DNA of 64,000 nucleotides, taken from assembly GCF_001611275.1 (NCBI RefSeq), contig NZ_CP015080.1, positions 744,001 through 808,000 of the forward strand. The letters run 5' to 3'. The notes beneath the pieces were generated by a model. It made no database searches and was not told the origin of the DNA. It saw nothing but the letters and a program-made list of their open reading frames with translations. Shown here piece after piece: positions 36,001 through 47,022 of this stretch. Positions within the stretch are counted from its first letter, which is position 1. Every line of letters starts with the position of its first letter. A program made the position numbers and the translations under genes. Source of the stretch: Desulfuromonas sp. DDH964 (GTDB lineage Bacteria > Desulfobacterota > Desulfuromonadia > Desulfuromonadales > DDH964).

Positions 36001-39000
36001 TGCATCGGGGTCAGCGGCAGGACCCGGTCGCGGCGCGCTGGCTCCGGAGCGGGGCTGGCGCCTGCCGGAAGCGGTGCCGGCGCATGGATGGCCAGCTGCG
36101 CTGCGAGCTCGCGCAGGGTGGGATGGGCGAAGATCTGCCGGACGTCCAGCGCCATTCCTGCGTCCCGGGCCCTGGCGGCGACCAGAATGGCGCGGATCGA
36201 ATCGCCGCCCAAAGTGAAGAAATTATCGTCGGCGCCGACCGTCGCGACCCCGAGGACCTGGGCGAAGATGGTCGCCAGGGGGGCGCACTCTGCAGGCACC
36301 GCCGTCACGACGGCAGGGCCGTCCTGAGGGGCGGCGGCGGGGAGCGCCTTGCGGTCGATCTTGCCGCTCGGGTTGAGAGGCATCCGTTCCAGCCGCTGAA
36401 AGCTCGCCGGCAGCATGTAGGGCGGGAGCCAGCGACCGAGGTGCTCGCGCAGTTCCTCCACGCTCGGGGGCGTCGCCCCGCCGCGCAGGGTGTAGCAGGC
36501 GGCCAGGTCGCGGACCTCGCCGCTGGCCGGCTCACGGATCGTCTTCACCGCCGCCTGCAGCAGCGCCGGGTGGGTGGTCAGGCAGTTTTCGATCTCCTGC
36601 AGCTCGATACGGTAGCCGCGCAGCTTGATCTGGTCGTCGCCGCGACCCAGAAACTCCAGTTCGCCATCCTCTTGCAGGCGGGCCAGATCGCCGGTGGCGT
36701 AGAGGCGCCCCTCCGGCGCGCCGAAGGGGTCGGGCACGAACTTGCGGGCGGTCAGCTCGGCCATCCCCAGGTAGCCGCGTCCGACGCCGGCCCCGCCGAT
36801 ATAGAGTTCACCCACCGTCCCCGGCGGCACCGGCCGCAACCTCCGGTCGAGGATGTAGACCTGCTCGTTGCATAGTGGCCGGCCGATGCTCGGGCGCTCC
36901 TTGCCGTTGATCCGGGTCGAGGTCGACCAGATGGTGGTCTCGGTCGGACCGTAGACGTTGAAGATCTGTGGCCGGGCGTGGCGCAGCCGGGCGAAAAGAT
37001 CGGCCGGAAAGGCCTCACCGCCGATCAGCAGGGTACGCAGTCCACCCAGGACTGCCTCCTCGCCGCTCAGCTCCAGCATCAGCTTCAGCCGCGAGGGGGT
37101 GGTCTGGAAGGCCGTGACCCCTGCTTCGCGCAGCAGCGTCGCCAACGGCGTAATGGCGAGGTTGTCATCGTCGCTGGCGAGGACAATGCGGGCGCCGACC
37201 AGCAGACAGCAGAAAATTTCCAGCACCGAGATGTCGAAGGTGAAGGTGGTGACTGCCAGCAGGGTGTCGCTTTCGTCGATGCCGTAGACCTGGGGGAGGT
37301 TGTCGGTCATGGCGACGACGTTGCGGTGACTGATCATCACCCCCTTGGGGGCCCCGGTCGAGCCGGAAGTGAACATGATGTACGCCAGATTTCCCGCATC
37401 GAGGGTTGGTGACGCCAACGGCGCGTCGTCAGCGCCGGCGCACTCCTCGATCACCAGCAGCGGTCGGCCGCAGGCCGCGCTCCAGGCGTCGCACTGATGA
37501 CGGCTGGCGACCAGGGCCCGGGCGTCGCTGCCGGCGAGGATGGCATTGCGGCGCTCGGCGGGGAAATCGGGCGCGATGGGGACATAGGCGGCGCCGGCCT
37601 TGAGGATGCCGAGCAGCGCGGCCACCGCCTGGGGGCTGCGTTCGCTCAGCAACGCGACCCGCTCGTCGGGCTGCGGCGCGACCAGCGCGGTCAGCGCCCG
37701 GGCGATGCGGTTCGATTCTTGGTCGAGCCAGGCGCGGGAGAACTCCTGGCCGGCAAAGACCAGCGCCGTCGCCGCGGGGTTCGCGGCCAGCTGCCGGGCC
37801 CAGAGTCCCGGGATGGTGGCCGTGGCGGCGAAGGGCCGGGTGGTGCGGTTGAGGGCGGCCAGGCGCTGCACTTCGTCCTCGTCCAGCAGTTCGATGGCTG
37901 CCGGGGCGGTCCGCGGTTCGGAGGCGAGGGCGGTCAGCAGCCGCACCAGCCGGCCCGCCAGCCGTTCCATGGTCTCGCGCCGGAAGAGGGCGGTGGCATA
38001 CTCCAGCCGGCAATGGAGCTCGCCGTCGGCCTCGATCGCCTCGAAAGTAAGGTCGAACATCGCCGTCGGCTTGTTGTAGGGGACCGGGGTGCAGACCAGG
38101 CCGGGAAGCTGCAGCAGCCGGTCCTGCCCCTTTTCGAAGATGAACATGGTGTCGAAGAGCGGGTTGCGGCCGAGGTCGCGGGGGACGTCGAGGTCCTGCA
38201 GCAGCTTGTCAAAGGGGTAGGCCTGATGTTCATAGGCGCGCAGGAAGTCCTTTTGGACCTGGCGCGCGAGGTCGCGGAAGGGGAGGGTGTCGTCGATCTG
38301 CAGCGGCAGCGCCAGGGTGTTGGCGAACATGCCGACGCTGCGCTCCCAGCCGGCCGGCCGGGCATCGACGGGAATCCCGATGGCCAGTCGGGCTTCGCCG
38401 CTCAGCCGGCTCAGCAGGGCCCCGTAGCCGGCCAGCAGCAAGGCAAAGAGGGAGACCCCGGCGCTGCCGGCCGCACCCTTGAGAGCGGCGGTGGTGGCGG
38501 TTGGCAGGTCGAAGAAGAGGTTGTCGCCGCGATGATCCTGCTCGGCCGGACGCGGGAAGTCGGTCGGCAGTGCCAGCGGCGGTACCGGTTCGGCGAAGGC
38601 CTGCAGCCAGAACGTCCGGTCGGCCGTGGCGGCTGGCGAATCAGGGTAGCTCCCCTCCGCGGCAACGAAGGCGGCGAAGTGAGGGGGGATGGCCGGGAGG
38701 GGCTGGCCGGCATAACCGGCCATGACCTCCTGCACCAGCAGGCTCAGGGCCAGGCCGTCGGCGACCAGGTGGTGAAAATCGAAGACGAGCAGATGCCTAT
38801 CCTCGCCCAGGGTGAAGAGTGCCGCCCGGACCAGCAACTCCTCGGCGAGGTCGAAAGGGCGGACGAATTCGGCGATCAGCTCGGCGATCGGGCGACCCGC
38901 GGCGGCCCGGCGTTCCAGGCGCAAGGAGCGTTCGGCGTCGAAGAGCTGGCACGGGCGGTCGTTTGCGAAGAGGAAGCGGGCGCCCAGGGCCGGATGGCGC

Positions 39001-42000
39001 GGAAGGAGGGCGGCGATGGCGGCTTCGAGACGTTGCAGGTCGAGGGGGCCGTCGAGCTGGTAGGCGAGGGGGAGATTGTAGAGGGTCTTCTCGGCGCTGA
39101 GCTGGTCGTAGACCAGCAGGCGTTGCTGGGCGCTGGTCAGCGGAGCGCTGGCTGGCGCCGCAGCCGCCGGCCCTGCGCCGGCGTGGGCAAAGGCAAACCC
39201 GCCGGCGCGCAGCCGGGCGACGGCCTGCTCCACCGCGGCAACCACCCGGTCGATGTCGGCGGCGCTGTGGGCGGCGCTCAAAAAGCAGATCCGTCGTTCC
39301 CAGGTATAGATCCCCTGCTCCATCAGCAGGTGAAAGAAGAGATCCATTTCGATCGGGTCGAGGGCCAGGCTGTACTTCCCCTGCCCTTCGAAACGGAACA
39401 TGGAGCCGTAATGGGCGAGTTTCACCGGCACCTTGGCCGTGGCGAAAAAGGCGTTGAGGCGCTGCGCCAGATCGTCGAGAAGCGCTCCGACCCGGGCCTG
39501 CAACGCCGGACCTTCGGCCCGGATCCGGGTCAGGGCGGCCCGGGCCGCGGCCAGGGCGAGGGGGTGCTTGACGTAGGTGCCACCAAAGAAGGTGAGTTCA
39601 TCGCCGGGATGGGAGTCGTCGCCGAACTGCCAGTCGCCGCCGTCGATGGCGTCGAGGTAGCGGGCGCTGCCGGCGACCACGGAAAGCGGCAGGCCGCCGC
39701 CGATTGCCTTACCGTAGATCACCAGATCGGCGCGCACCCCGAAGATGGCCTGAGCGCCCCCCGGGTGCATGCGGAAGCCGGTGATGGTTTCGTCGAAGAT
39801 GAGCGGAACCTCCAACTCGCGGGTCAGCGCCCGCAACTGGCGCAGGAATTCGACCGGCACCAGGGTCGGGTTGCGGCTCTGCACCGGCTCGACCAGTACC
39901 GCCGCCAGGGTGCCGGCCTGGCGGCGGATCTGCTCGAAGGCCGCGCTGTCGCCGTAGGTGAGGATCTGGACATCCTCGACCATCTTGCGGGGAATGCCGG
40001 TGGCGGTCGGATAGGTAGTGCCGTCAACCGCCGTCGCCAGGACACCGTCAAAGGTGCCGTGGTAGGAATTGCCGAATATCACCACCCGGTCCCGACCGGT
40101 AACCGCCCGCGACAGCCGCAGTGCGACCATTACCGCCTCCGAACCGGTATTGCAGAAGGCGACCCGTTCCACCCCGGTCAGCTCGCTGATCAGCTCGGCG
40201 ACCTCCCCGGCCAGCTGCGACTGGGGGCCGAGTTCGAAGCCCGACTCAAGCTGTTCGCGCAGGGCTGCGACCACTTCCTGCGGGCGATGACCGAGAAAGG
40301 TGACGCCGTAACCCATGGCGAGGTCGATATAGGTATTGCCGTCGATATCGACGAAGTGAGCCCCCTGCGAATGGGCGGCGACGATCGGATAGACCAGCTC
40401 CTTGAGGCTCTGTTTGTAGCCGAGGGAGTTGATCCAGTCGGCCAGGACCCGGCGATAACGGGCGGCCCTCGCCTTGGAGCCGGCGGTTTTGCGGTTGAAA
40501 TCAGTGGCGAAATCGGCGATGAAGCGCTGCTGGTCGGCACTGAGCTGGTCCGGAGTCAACCGCATGGAGCGGAAATTGAATTTCGGGGTGGCGGTCGCCT
40601 CTCCGGCTTCCGGCCCGGCGGCAGGGGGGGCGACGGCCGCCGTGGTTCCCAGCAGGTCGAGCTGACGATGGCAGAGCTCGCGCAGCGTCTCCAGCTGGCG
40701 GGCGCAGAGTTCGACCAGGTCCGGACTGTCGCTGGCCGGTGCGACCGGGGGTGCCGCCGCGGTGCTGACAGGCGCTGGCGCCAAAGCAGCTGGCGGCGGC
40801 GCCGCAGCGGCGAGGTGCCCGGCAAGTTTGCCGAGGGTGTCGAAGCTTTCGTAAAAGTCGCCCAGGGGGATGTTGATGTCGAACTCCTTGGCGATCTGCT
40901 GGCGGATCTGCACCAGCATCAGCGAATCGAGTCCGAGTTCGAACAGGTTGGCCTGCGGATCGAGCTCGGCCGGCTCTTTCCAGGTGATCTGCTGCACGAT
41001 GCGGTGCAGCGCCGCCAGGCTCGCCGCGACGGCCGAGGTTCCGGCAGGGGTAGAGAGCGTGGACGGGTTGGCGGGGGGCGCAGGGACGGTCATCGGCGGG
41101 GCACCTCCTGGCAGGGGGAAGAGCTGGTGCTCGAAGGGGTAGAGGGGGAGTGCCCGCTTGCGCGGGGCAAAGGGGGCAAAGACCTCGGGCCAGGCGACTG
41201 CAAAGCCGCGCAGGTAGAGCTCGCGTAACGATTCGAACAGGGGCGTCAGCCCCGGCCGGGTGCGGGAGGCGGTCTGCATCAGCCCCGTTCCCGGGGGAGG
41301 GCCCGCGCTGCGGACCAGGCTGGTCAGGACCGAGGAGGGACCGAGTTCGATGAACTCCGTCACTCCGAGGCGCACGGCGCTGGCCAGGCCGCGGCCGAAA
41401 TCGACCGGCTGGCGCAGATGCTGGCACCAGTAGTCGGCGCTGAATCCCTCCCCGGCGGCAAAGGGTTCGCCGCTGAGGTTGCTGATCACCGGGATCCGCG
41501 GCGGTCGATGGGTGATTTCGGCGCAGAAGGCGGCAAACGGTTCCAGAGCCGGTTCGATCAGCCGGCAGTGGGAGGCGAAGTGGATTGCCAGTTGGGTGCA
41601 GTCGATCCCCTCGCTTTCCAGACGGCGGCAGAAGTCGGCCAGTTCCGCCTCGGCGCCGGCCACCACCAGCTGCGCCGGGCCATTGATGACCGCCAAATCG
41701 AGACCGGGGAATTCGGCCAGCATCGCCTCGACCCGGTCCCGTGCGGCCATGACCGTCGCCATGCGCCCCTGGACCGGCAGGGCGGCAGTGAGCTCGCCGC
41801 GCTTGACGATCAGGCGGATCGCCGTGTCGAGGTCGAGGGCGCCGGCGAGGGTTGCGGCGACATATTCGCCGAGACTGTGGCCGATCAGCAGGTCGGGAGT
41901 CACCCCGAAGGAGCGCCAGAGGGCGAAAGCCCCCCAGGCGAAGCAGAGGTAGGCGAGCTGGGCGAAGGGACTCTCGTCGATGCGGGCGCGGTCGGCGGCG

Positions 42001-44930
42001 CTGGCGGGGCAGAGAACGGGCAGGATCGGGAACCCCTGGGCGGCGCAGCGCGCGGCGCAATCGTCGACGGCCGCGCGAAAGCTGGGATAGGTCTGGTGGA
42101 GCTCCGCGCCCATGGCGGAATACTGGGTTCCCTGGCCCGGCAGCAGCATGGCGAGCTGGCCGCGGTTGGACGCTACCCGCGGTGCCCCCTCCCCGGCCAG
42201 GAACCGTTCGAGGCGGGCGTCGAGCTGTTCGGCGTCCTCGACCAGGGTGGCAAATCGGTAGGGGTGGTGGTCGCGGGTGGTCAACTGGGAAAAGGCGAGG
42301 TGGTGATCGCAGTTCAGCGTCCCGGCCTGCATTTCCTCCCGGTAGCGCCGGGCCAGGGCCCGCAGCGAGCCCTCGCTGCGGGCCGAGATGGCAAACAGCC
42401 AGGGTGGGACCGCAGCTGCCGCCTGGGGGGCGGGTACCGGCGGGGGCGCCTCCAGCAACAGATGGGCGTTGGTACCGCTGAAGCCGAAAGCGCTGACCCC
42501 GGCGATGCGCGGCCGGTCGACCGGCCAGCGCTGGGGATCGGGCGAGGCCCGGAACGGGATGTGCTGCCAGTCGATCTGACTGGAGGGGGGTGTGAGATGG
42601 CAGATGCCGGGGACCTCGCCGCTCTGCAGGGCGAGGATCGTTTTGATCACCCCGGCCACGCCGGCGCAGGCTTCCAGGTGACCGAACTGGCTCTTCAAGG
42701 CACCGAGCAGGATGGGCGGCAGTGCCGGATCGCGGGCGGCGAAGGCCGCGGTCAGGGCGCCGATTTCGATCGGATCGCCGAGGGGGGTGCCGGTGCCGTG
42801 GGTCTCGATCAGGCCGACGGCGTCGTAATCGAGTCCGGCATCGGCCAAGGCCCGGCCGATCAGGTCGCTCTGGGCGGCGCCGTTAGGGGCGGTCAAGCCG
42901 TTGCTGCGGCCGTCCTGGTTGACTGCCGAACCGCGGATCGTTGCCAGGATCGGATCGCCGGCGGCCTGCGCCGCGGCAAGGGGTTTGAGGACCAGCAGAG
43001 CGCACCCCTCGCCGCGGGCGTAGCCGTCGGCGGCAGCGGCAAAGGGCTTGCAGCTCTGCGTCGGTGAGAGGGCGCCGAGGGTGCGCATACTGTCGAAAAG
43101 ACGCCGTGACAGGATCAGGTTGACGCCGCCGGCCAGGGCCAGCTCGCACTCCCCCTGGCGCAGGGCGCGCACCGCCTGGTGCAGGGCGACCAGGGAGGAG
43201 GAGCAGGCGGTGTCAATGGAGAGGGCCGGGCCCCTGAAATCGTGAAAATAACTGAGCCGGCCGCTGGCGGTATTGAACATGGCGCCGGTGGCAAGGTAGG
43301 GGGAGTCGATCGGCCGGCGTTGGCCGAGCTCCTTGAAATCGTCGGTGCTGATGCCGAGGAAGACGCCGACGTTGGCGCCGCGCAGGCTGCCGGGAGCGAT
43401 CCGGGCCGACTCCAGCGCCTGGCAGGAGACTTCGAGCAGCAGCCGCTGCTGGGGGTCGAGGTCAGCGGCCTCGGCGGCGGAGATATGGAAGTAACGGGCA
43501 TCGAAGCCGATCGGCAGCGGTTGCAGAAAGGCAGCACTCTCTCCGGCCAGCTCCGGTCGGTCGGCCGGGGCGGCGGTGACGGCATTGGCGCCGCTGCGCA
43601 AAAAGGCGGACAGCCGCCCGGGCGAATCGAGGTCGGGCGGAAAGCGAAAAGCCATACCGATGATCGCCACGGGAGTCCCCGCGGCGGCCTGGGGGGCTCC
43701 CCGCCGCACGGAAGGGGGGGGCGCGGCCTCCAGGAAACGCAGGAAAGCGGCCGGTAGCGGATGCAGGAAAAAACTGGCCGGAGAAATGCGCCGGCCGAGA
43801 CGGGCGCCGAGCCGTTGGGCGAGTTCCATCAGCTGCAGGGAAGTCAGCCCCAGCTCGGACCAGCTCGCTTCCTCTTCCAGGTCCGGGTTCCTGCCAAGCT
43901 GGCGGGTCAGCTCCGCAACCAGGGCCTCGCGCGGGGACGTCGCGGCTGCCGTTTCCTCCCGCGCCGCCGGGGCTGGCGCAGCCGCCAGTTCATCCGCCAG
44001 GGTCGCGAGCCGGGCCGGTTCGTCGCACCCCTGCTCCAGGGGGGCGAAGACCCGGCCCGCGGCGCCGTATCCGGCAAGATCGGCGCGCAGGCCGAGGGCG
44101 AGGGTCGGGTGCGGAGTGATTTCGAGGAAATCGACGGCCGCATCGGTGCTCAGAATCGTCGCCACCGCCTGGCTGAAGAGGATCGGCTGGCGGATATGCC
44201 GGCGCCAGTAGGCCGCGTCCCAGGGCCCGGCAAAGGGGCCGCCGGTCAGGGATGAATAGTAGGAATACCGGGATGGTGCGGTCGCCAGTTTGGCGATGGC
44301 GGCGGAAAACCGGTCGAGATGAGGGTCGAGAATCTGGCTGTGAAAGGCGATGCTGGTGCGTAGCGAACGACAGAAAACCTGGTTGGCGCCGAGTTCAACG
44401 GTCAGCTGCGCCAGTTGTTCCGCGCTGCCGGCGAAGACCACCGAGTTGCGGCTGTTGCAGGCGGCGATCTCCAGCCCCGGCCGGGCGCTGGCCAGTTCTG
44501 CGGCCCGCTCCGGGGGGAGGGCGACGAAGAGCATCTCCCCCTGGCCGGCGACGGCGCGAATCAGGGCGAGATGGGCAACGACCAGCTCGACCGCGGCGGC
44601 CGGGGTGAGAATGCCGGCGGTGACGGCGGCGGCGACCTCCCCCGAACTGTGGCCGATCACTCCGGTCGGCACAATGCCACGCCTTATCAGGGATCGGGCC
44701 AGGGCGGTCTGGTAGCTGAAGGTTTGCAGATGGGAGTAATCGGAACGGTCGATCAGCGCCGGATCGGCCAGCCGCAGCAACTCGCCCGGCGGCGGTTCCC
44801 CCGCGGCGACAAAGAGCGGGTCGAGTTCCGCCACGGCGTCAGCGAAGACCGGGTCCGACTTCAGCAGGGCCTGGCCCATGCCGGCCCATTGGGCTCCCAG
44901 CCCGGGAAAGACGAAAATCAGAGGTTTCAC
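33042..44930 (-). CDS. Hybrid PKS-NRPS: AT-ACP-KS-AT-ACP-AMT-C-A-PCP-C-PCP-C
   Basis: A 3962-residue megasynthase starting at GTG 44930. Domains in order: AT1 (Ser95, GHSSGE), ACP1 (Ser364, GLTSLQ), KS (Cys576 in DTACSSSL, then [12 protein letters not shown]), AT2 (Ser1019, GHSLGE), ACP2 (Ser1336, GLDSLM), a class III aminotransferase (PLP Lys1741 in YGKAIGGG), C1 (His2053, HHLVADG), A ([14 protein letters not shown]; pocket code DILQLGVIW, Gly-like), PCP1 (Ser2911), C2 (HHILFDG), PCP2 (Ser3452) and C3 (His3638, HHLISDG). KS-AT-ACP-AMT without a KR should give a beta-amino-acyl chain, as in mycosubtilin MycA and iturin synthase, though the loading unit here is an AT-ACP rather than an acyl-AMP ligase. 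The C2-PCP2 module has no A domain. The N-terminus overlaps the binding-protein gene by 4 bases. Confidence 0.93.
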   Translation of the reverse strand: MKPLIFVFPGLGAQWAGMGQALLKSDPVFADAVAELDPLFVAAGEPPPGELLRLADPALIDRSDYSHLQTFSYQTALARSLIRRGIVPTGVIGHSSGEVAAAVTAGILTPAAAVELVVAHLALIRAVAGQGEMLFVALPPERAAELASARPGLEIAACNSRNSVVFAGSAEQLAQLTVELGANQVFCRSLRTSIAFHSQILDPHLDRFSAAIAKLATAPSRYSYYSSLTGGPFAGPWDAAYWRRHIRQPILFSQAVATILSTDAAVDFLEITPHPTLALGLRADLAGYGAAGRVFAPLEQGCDEPARLATLADELAAAPAPAAREETAAATSPREALVAELTRQLGRNPDLEEEASWSELGLTSLQLMELAQRLGARLGRRISPASFFLHPLPAAFLRFLEAAPPPSVRRGAPQAAAGTPVAIIGMAFRFPPDLDSPGRLSAFLRSGANAVTAAPADRPELAGESAAFLQPLPIGFDARYFHISAAEAADLDPQQRLLLEVSCQALESARIAPGSLRGANVGVFLGISTDDFKELGQRRPIDSPYLATGAMFNTASGRLSYFHDFRGPALSIDTACSSSLVALHQAVRALRQGECELALAGGVNLILSRRLFDSMRTLGALSPTQSCKPFAAAADGYARGEGCALLVLKPLAAAQAAGDPILATIRGSAVNQDGRSNGLTAPNGAAQSDLIGRALADAGLDYDAVGLIETHGTGTPLGDPIEIGALTAAFAARDPALPPILLGALKSQFGHLEACAGVAGVIKTILALQSGEVPGICHLTPPSSQIDWQHIPFRASPDPQRWPVDRPRIAGVSAFGFSGTNAHLLLEAPPPVPAPQAAAAVPPWLFAISARSEGSLRALARRYREEMQAGTLNCDHHLAFSQLTTRDHHPYRFATLVEDAEQLDARLERFLAGEGAPRVASNRGQLAMLLPGQGTQYSAMGAELHQTYPSFRAAVDDCAARCAAQGFPILPVLCPASAADRARIDESPFAQLAYLCFAWGAFALWRSFGVTPDLLIGHSLGEYVAATLAGALDLDTAIRLIVKRGELTAALPVQGRMATVMAARDRVEAMLAEFPGLDLAVINGPAQLVVAGAEAELADFCRRLESEGIDCTQLAIHFASHCRLIEPALEPFAAFCAEITHRPPRIPVISNLSGEPFAAGEGFSADYWCQHLRQPVDFGRGLASAVRLGVTEFIELGPSSVLTSLVRSAGPPPGTGLMQTASRTRPGLTPLFESLRELYLRGFAVAWPEVFAPFAPRKRALPLYPFEHQLFPLPGGAPPMTVPAPPANPSTLSTPAGTSAVAASLAALHRIVQQITWKEPAELDPQANLFELGLDSLMLVQIRQQIAKEFDINIPLGDFYESFDTLGKLAGHLAAAAPPPAALAPAPVSTAAAPPVAPASDSPDLVELCARQLETLRELCHRQLDLLGTTAAVAPPAAGPEAGEATATPKFNFRSMRLTPDQLSADQQRFIADFATDFNRKTAGSKARAARYRRVLADWINSLGYKQSLKELVYPIVAAHSQGAHFVDIDGNTYIDLAMGYGVTFLGHRPQEVVAALREQLESGFELGPQSQLAGEVAELISELTGVERVAFCNTGSEAVMVALRLSRAVTGRDRVVIFGNSYHGTFDGVLATAVDGTTYPTATGIPRKMVEDVQILTYGDSAAFEQIRRQAGTLAAVLVEPVQSRNPTLVPVEFLRQLRALTRELEVPLIFDETITGFRMHPGGAQAIFGVRADLVIYGKAIGGGLPLSVVAGSARYLDAIDGGDWQFGDDSHPGDELTFFGGTYVKHPLALAAARAALTRIRAEGPALQARVGALLDDLAQRLNAFFATAKVPVKLAHYGSMFRFEGQGKYSLALDPIEMDLFFHLLMEQGIYTWERRICFLSAAHSAADIDRVVAAVEQAVARLRAGGFAFAHAGAGPAAAAPASAPLTSAQQRLLVYDQLSAEKTLYNLPLAYQLDGPLDLQRLEAAIAALLPRHPALGARFLFANDRPCQLFDAERSLRLERRAAAGRPIAELIAEFVRPFDLAEELLVRAALFTLGEDRHLLVFDFHHLVADGLALSLLVQEVMAGYAGQPLPAIPPHFAAFVAAEGSYPDSPAATADRTFWLQAFAEPVPPLALPTDFPRPAEQDHRGDNLFFDLPTATTAALKGAAGSAGVSLFALLLAGYGALLSRLSGEARLAIGIPVDARPAGWERSVGMFANTLALPLQIDDTLPFRDLARQVQKDFLRAYEHQAYPFDKLLQDLDVPRDLGRNPLFDTMFIFEKGQDRLLQLPGLVCTPVPYNKPTAMFDLTFEAIEADGELHCRLEYATALFRRETMERLAGRLVRLLTALASEPRTAPAAIELLDEDEVQRLAALNRTTRPFAATATIPGLWARQLAANPAATALVFAGQEFSRAWLDQESNRIARALTALVAPQPDERVALLSERSPQAVAALLGILKAGAAYVPIAPDFPAERRNAILAGSDARALVASRHQCDAWSAACGRPLLVIEECAGADDAPLASPTLDAGNLAYIMFTSGSTGAPKGVMISHRNVVAMTDNLPQVYGIDESDTLLAVTTFTFDISVLEIFCCLLVGARIVLASDDDNLAITPLATLLREAGVTAFQTTPSRLKLMLELSGEEAVLGGLRTLLIGGEAFPADLFARLRHARPQIFNVYGPTETTIWSTSTRINGKERPSIGRPLCNEQVYILDRRLRPVPPGTVGELYIGGAGVGRGYLGMAELTARKFVPDPFGAPEGRLYATGDLARLQEDGELEFLGRGDDQIKLRGYRIELQEIENCLTTHPALLQAAVKTIREPASGEVRDLAACYTLRGGATPPSVEELREHLGRWLPPYMLPASFQRLERMPLNPSGKIDRKALPAAAPQDGPAVVTAVPAECAPLATIFAQVLGVATVGADDNFFTLGGDSIRAILVAARARDAGMALDVRQIFAHPTLRELAAQLAIHAPAPLPAGASPAPEPARRDRVLPLTPMQEGMLFHTLLDGDAEAYVNQALFRLDCELDPERFAATWQELTDRHAMLRTRFVPQGDGAPSQVILAAHRAELRQEELNQDNTSDPESALLELARAERARLVRVEAAPPIAIVLIRRGPRDWQVLWTFHHILFDGWSIALLLREFVSRYQGGELEPLRGDFPDYLAWLGRRDELPTLAYWEERLAGAQPPRFFPTTAGVGYRQQQLDLGLDAAIFQRLAGLARKEGLTLNALLQAAWATTLHSAGGDDDLLFGVTVSGRPPELPGVTGMVGLFINTLPVRAQLPAAPTTLAELARTLQAANLAAGPHQHLSLAALQARIGHPLFDHLLIFENYPLADGVAELFGTGLETSPVTAVDYFEHTHYPLEVILFAQQELAVTFRFNAAQVAVQQIEELAEGFLAILTAAAAEPARTLRALCGDRPRLAFAPAAAAPEAASSPPAGAPPGVNETLLCALFAQVLELPMVRRDDHFFTCGGHSLKVVRLAGRIWEELGIQVPLRLIYTHPTPRTLAAALALPSAATVLDLQPGPTAEHYPLAEGQKGLWLTQQLQADSCAYNTVGSYRLHGPLDPAALATALAGCAARHEALRTSFQLHQGEPCQTILPTMTDLLTTVDLRGDTDPEQTAREAILTQLRTPFDLTRAPLFRATLFQLDEKEQILALVFHHLISDGWSDTVLARELAQGYAAAVRGESAELPPPALHYRDFARAQQRYLAGDASAADRRYWGATLAGELPQLDLFADFPRPAVRAGRGARHRFDLAEQAKGIRQLARQARVTPFVVLQALLKLLIYALADAEESIIGVPSANRSHPATHDLVGYFLNLLPIRSRLRGEQSFSSLLDELQQQTLAAFEHQDYPFSSLVADLGLPRSRNRHPLFDVLLIFHNNRPLVLELPGIDCEPFFEDSVSCRFDLDFELFDDEPLSGFIEYDCELYRPETVATLASALARLAAVASGAPETPLRELAQEITRNLGCDDADFLAELNRIGDDC

Positions 44931-46147
44931 GGCCCCCCCTTGCTTCCCCCGGGCGTCGTGGGCGGGGGCTGGCAGGATTGGATCGGGACGGTGCCGTCCG
45001 GAAAGATCCAGGCACCCTGGCGGATCTGCCCCCGATAGAACCTTTCCCCTTCCAGACTGCCGTCGGGGGCAAAGGAGATTTTTCCCCTGACCAGGTCCCA
45101 GTCGGGGAGGAAGCGGACATGGGCGAAGAGGGTCCGCGCCTCCAGCGATCCGGTGGCGCGGATCGATTCGGCCAGGAGCATGATCCCGTCGTAGGTGTCC
45201 CGCGCCCAGAGGTCGGGTTCGGTCCCATAGCGGGCGACAAAGGCCTGGACGAATTCAGCAGTCTTCCCTTCTTCCCCGGGATGGAAGGTGGTCAGTGCCT
45301 CGAACCCCTCGCCGGCCGGCCCGAGCAGCTGCGGCGTCTCTTTGCGCAGCGCCGAGCTGTCGCCATAGACGCGGCCGCGCAGGCCGAATTCCCTGAGCTG
45401 CTTGACGAAATCGGGCAATTGCTGATAGCTGCCGGAAAAGTAGATGGCGTCGGCTGTCGCCATCGCGTCTTCGGAGAGGACGTGGCGGAAATCGCGGACC
45501 CAGGCCGGCACCGTGCGCTGAATCGGCGGGTTCCCGCCGAGGTCGCGAAACGCCTTGATCAGATCGGCGGCACTCTGGGCCGAAAAGCTGCTCTGGTCGC
45601 CGATGATGGCGAGGTTTTTATCCCCCCGGCAGCGCAGCAGTTCGGCCAGCGCCCGGGTGTAGTCGCTGGTGTTGAAGTGGGGCCGGACCGCATGCTGGAA
45701 GGAGTAGCCGGTCAGGGAGGGGAGTTCGGCGCCGATGATGACGTAGAAGAGGTTCTTCGCTTCGGTGGCCACCAGGGTGTCGAGGGCGAGACTCGAATAG
45801 TAGGAGCCGACCAGGGCGTTATAGCTCGGGTCGCCGCTGATTTTACGCGACAGCTCGGCATTGCGGTCGGTATCGCCGCCGTTGTTGAAAAAGACCAGTT
45901 GCAGCGGTTTGCCGCCGATGCCGCCGGCGGCGTTGATCTGCTCGGCAGCCAACTGGGCGCCTTCCCGGGTGAGATCGCGCGGTTTTCCGGGCAGCTCGAA
46001 GGGCCAGAGGAGGGCGACCTTGACCTGCTCGACCTGGGAAAGTTCGGTGGGACGCTGGTCCGCAATATCGCTGTCGCGCTGGTGCAACCAGATCTGCAGC
46101 GCGCCAATGGCGAGGGCCAGAAGGAGGAAGTTGCGAATCAGCTTCAT
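44927..46147 (-). CDS. Branched-chain-amino-acid-type periplasmic binding protein
   Basis: A 406-residue protein with an N-terminal hydrophobic anchor (IRNFLLLALAIGALQIWL) that may stay uncleaved. The rest fits the type I periplasmic binding fold (Peripla_BP_6): VKVALLWPFELPG, AAEQINAAGGIGGKPLQL, then a hinge and WARDTYDGIMLLAESI near the end. No LivHMFG permease is encoded nearby, so uptake of amino acids is unlikely to be its job. It lies between the SPFH gene and the PKS-NRPS, overlapping both by 4 bases, so it belongs to the biosynthetic operon; sensing or escorting the product is a guess. Confidence 0.82.
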   Translation of the reverse strand: MKLIRNFLLLALAIGALQIWLHQRDSDIADQRPTELSQVEQVKVALLWPFELPGKPRDLTREGAQLAAEQINAAGGIGGKPLQLVFFNNGGDTDRNAELSRKISGDPSYNALVGSYYSSLALDTLVATEAKNLFYVIIGAELPSLTGYSFQHAVRPHFNTSDYTRALAELLRCRGDKNLAIIGDQSSFSAQSAADLIKAFRDLGGNPPIQRTVPAWVRDFRHVLSEDAMATADAIYFSGSYQQLPDFVKQLREFGLRGRVYGDSSALRKETPQLLGPAGEGFEALTTFHPGEEGKTAEFVQAFVARYGTEPDLWARDTYDGIMLLAESIRATGSLEARTLFAHVRFLPDWDLVRGKISFAPDGSLEGERFYRGQIRQGAWIFPDGTVPIQSCQPPPTTPGGSKGGP

Positions 46148-47022
46148 TGCTGGCCGCCGCCCGCCGGAGCGGTTTCGCCGGTATTGAGGATGATCGGCAG
46201 CCCCCCCTTGCCGGAACCGATCACGATCACCTTGGCGTTGTTCGATTCGGCCAGTTGGCGGGTCGCCTCGACCCCTTTCCAGGTCAGGACCCGGTCGGTC
46301 AGGGAACTGTTCACCAAATCGTTGTACCCCTTGACCCCGCCCGCTTCGATGACCTTGCGGCGGGCTTCCTTCTCGGCCTGCCGGAGCTTGAATTCATAGG
46401 CCTTGGCCAACTGGTCCTGCTCGAGTTTGTTTTCGATGGCACTGACCAGGACTTTCGGCAGGATCACCTGGCGGATGACGACGCTCTCGATCAGCACGAA
46501 GCGCCGCATCACCTTTTCCAGCGACTCCTTGAGAATTCCCTCGACGACCGCCTGCTTCTGCGAATAGAGCTCCTCCGCCGTATACTGGCCGACGGCCTGG
46601 CGGATGACAGCCTCGGTTTCTGGCAGGACGATCTTCTCCAGATAGTCGGGCCCGATGTTTTTATGCAGCAGACCGAGGGTCTGGTAAAGAGGGCGATAAC
46701 GGATCGCCAGGGTCAGTTTGATCGGCAGCCCTTCGCTGGAGAGGGCCTCGAAGTCGGAATAGTTGGTCTGCACCCGGCCATCGTAGATCTGCATCCGGTC
46801 CCAGGGGGCGATGACGTGGAAGCCTTCGGCAAAGACCCGATCGGTGACGGTCCCGCCGAAAAAGCGGCGGAACAGAACCCCCCCATGACCGGCATCGATG
46901 GTGATGAAGATCCGTGGCCAGAAGAAGAGGACGCAGAAGACGAGCAGCATGGCGAGGATGGCCAGGCTCGGCAGATTGCCCCGAATCCAGCCCTTGAGCC
47001 GTTGTTTTACCGAGATTGTCAT
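46144..47022 (-). CDS. SPFH/Band 7 (prohibitin-like) membrane protein
   Basis: A 292-residue protein with one N-terminal transmembrane helix (LPSLAILAMLLVFCVLFFWP), an SPFH domain (AGHGGVLFRRFFGGTVTDRVFAEGFHVIAPWDRMQIYDG in consecutive strands), and a long coiled-coil-like region (NKLEQDQLAKAYEFKLRQAE and onward). SPFH proteins form membrane-bound ring assemblies. Overlaps of 4 bases with the exporter gene upstream and the binding-protein gene downstream tie it to the operon. An SPFH protein in an NRPS operon is unusual. Confidence 0.85.
   Translation of the reverse strand: MTISVKQRLKGWIRGNLPSLAILAMLLVFCVLFFWPRIFITIDAGHGGVLFRRFFGGTVTDRVFAEGFHVIAPWDRMQIYDGRVQTNYSDFEALSSEGLPIKLTLAIRYRPLYQTLGLLHKNIGPDYLEKIVLPETEAVIRQAVGQYTAEELYSQKQAVVEGILKESLEKVMRRFVLIESVVIRQVILPKVLVSAIENKLEQDQLAKAYEFKLRQAEKEARRKVIEAGGVKGYNDLVNSSLTDRVLTWKGVEATRQLAESNNAKVIVIGSGKGGLPIILNTGETAPAGGGQQ

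Noticed and set aside
37497..41228. A plus-strand open frame of 1243 residues opposite the PKS-NRPS
   Set aside because: Same reason: an antisense shadow of codon bias, with several more of this kind at 31776-34463, 34497-36875 and 41418-43067.
44927..46147. A branched-chain amino acid uptake system
   Set aside because: Only the binding protein is present; no LivH, LivM, LivF or LivG genes are nearby, and the gene is translationally coupled to synthetase genes.
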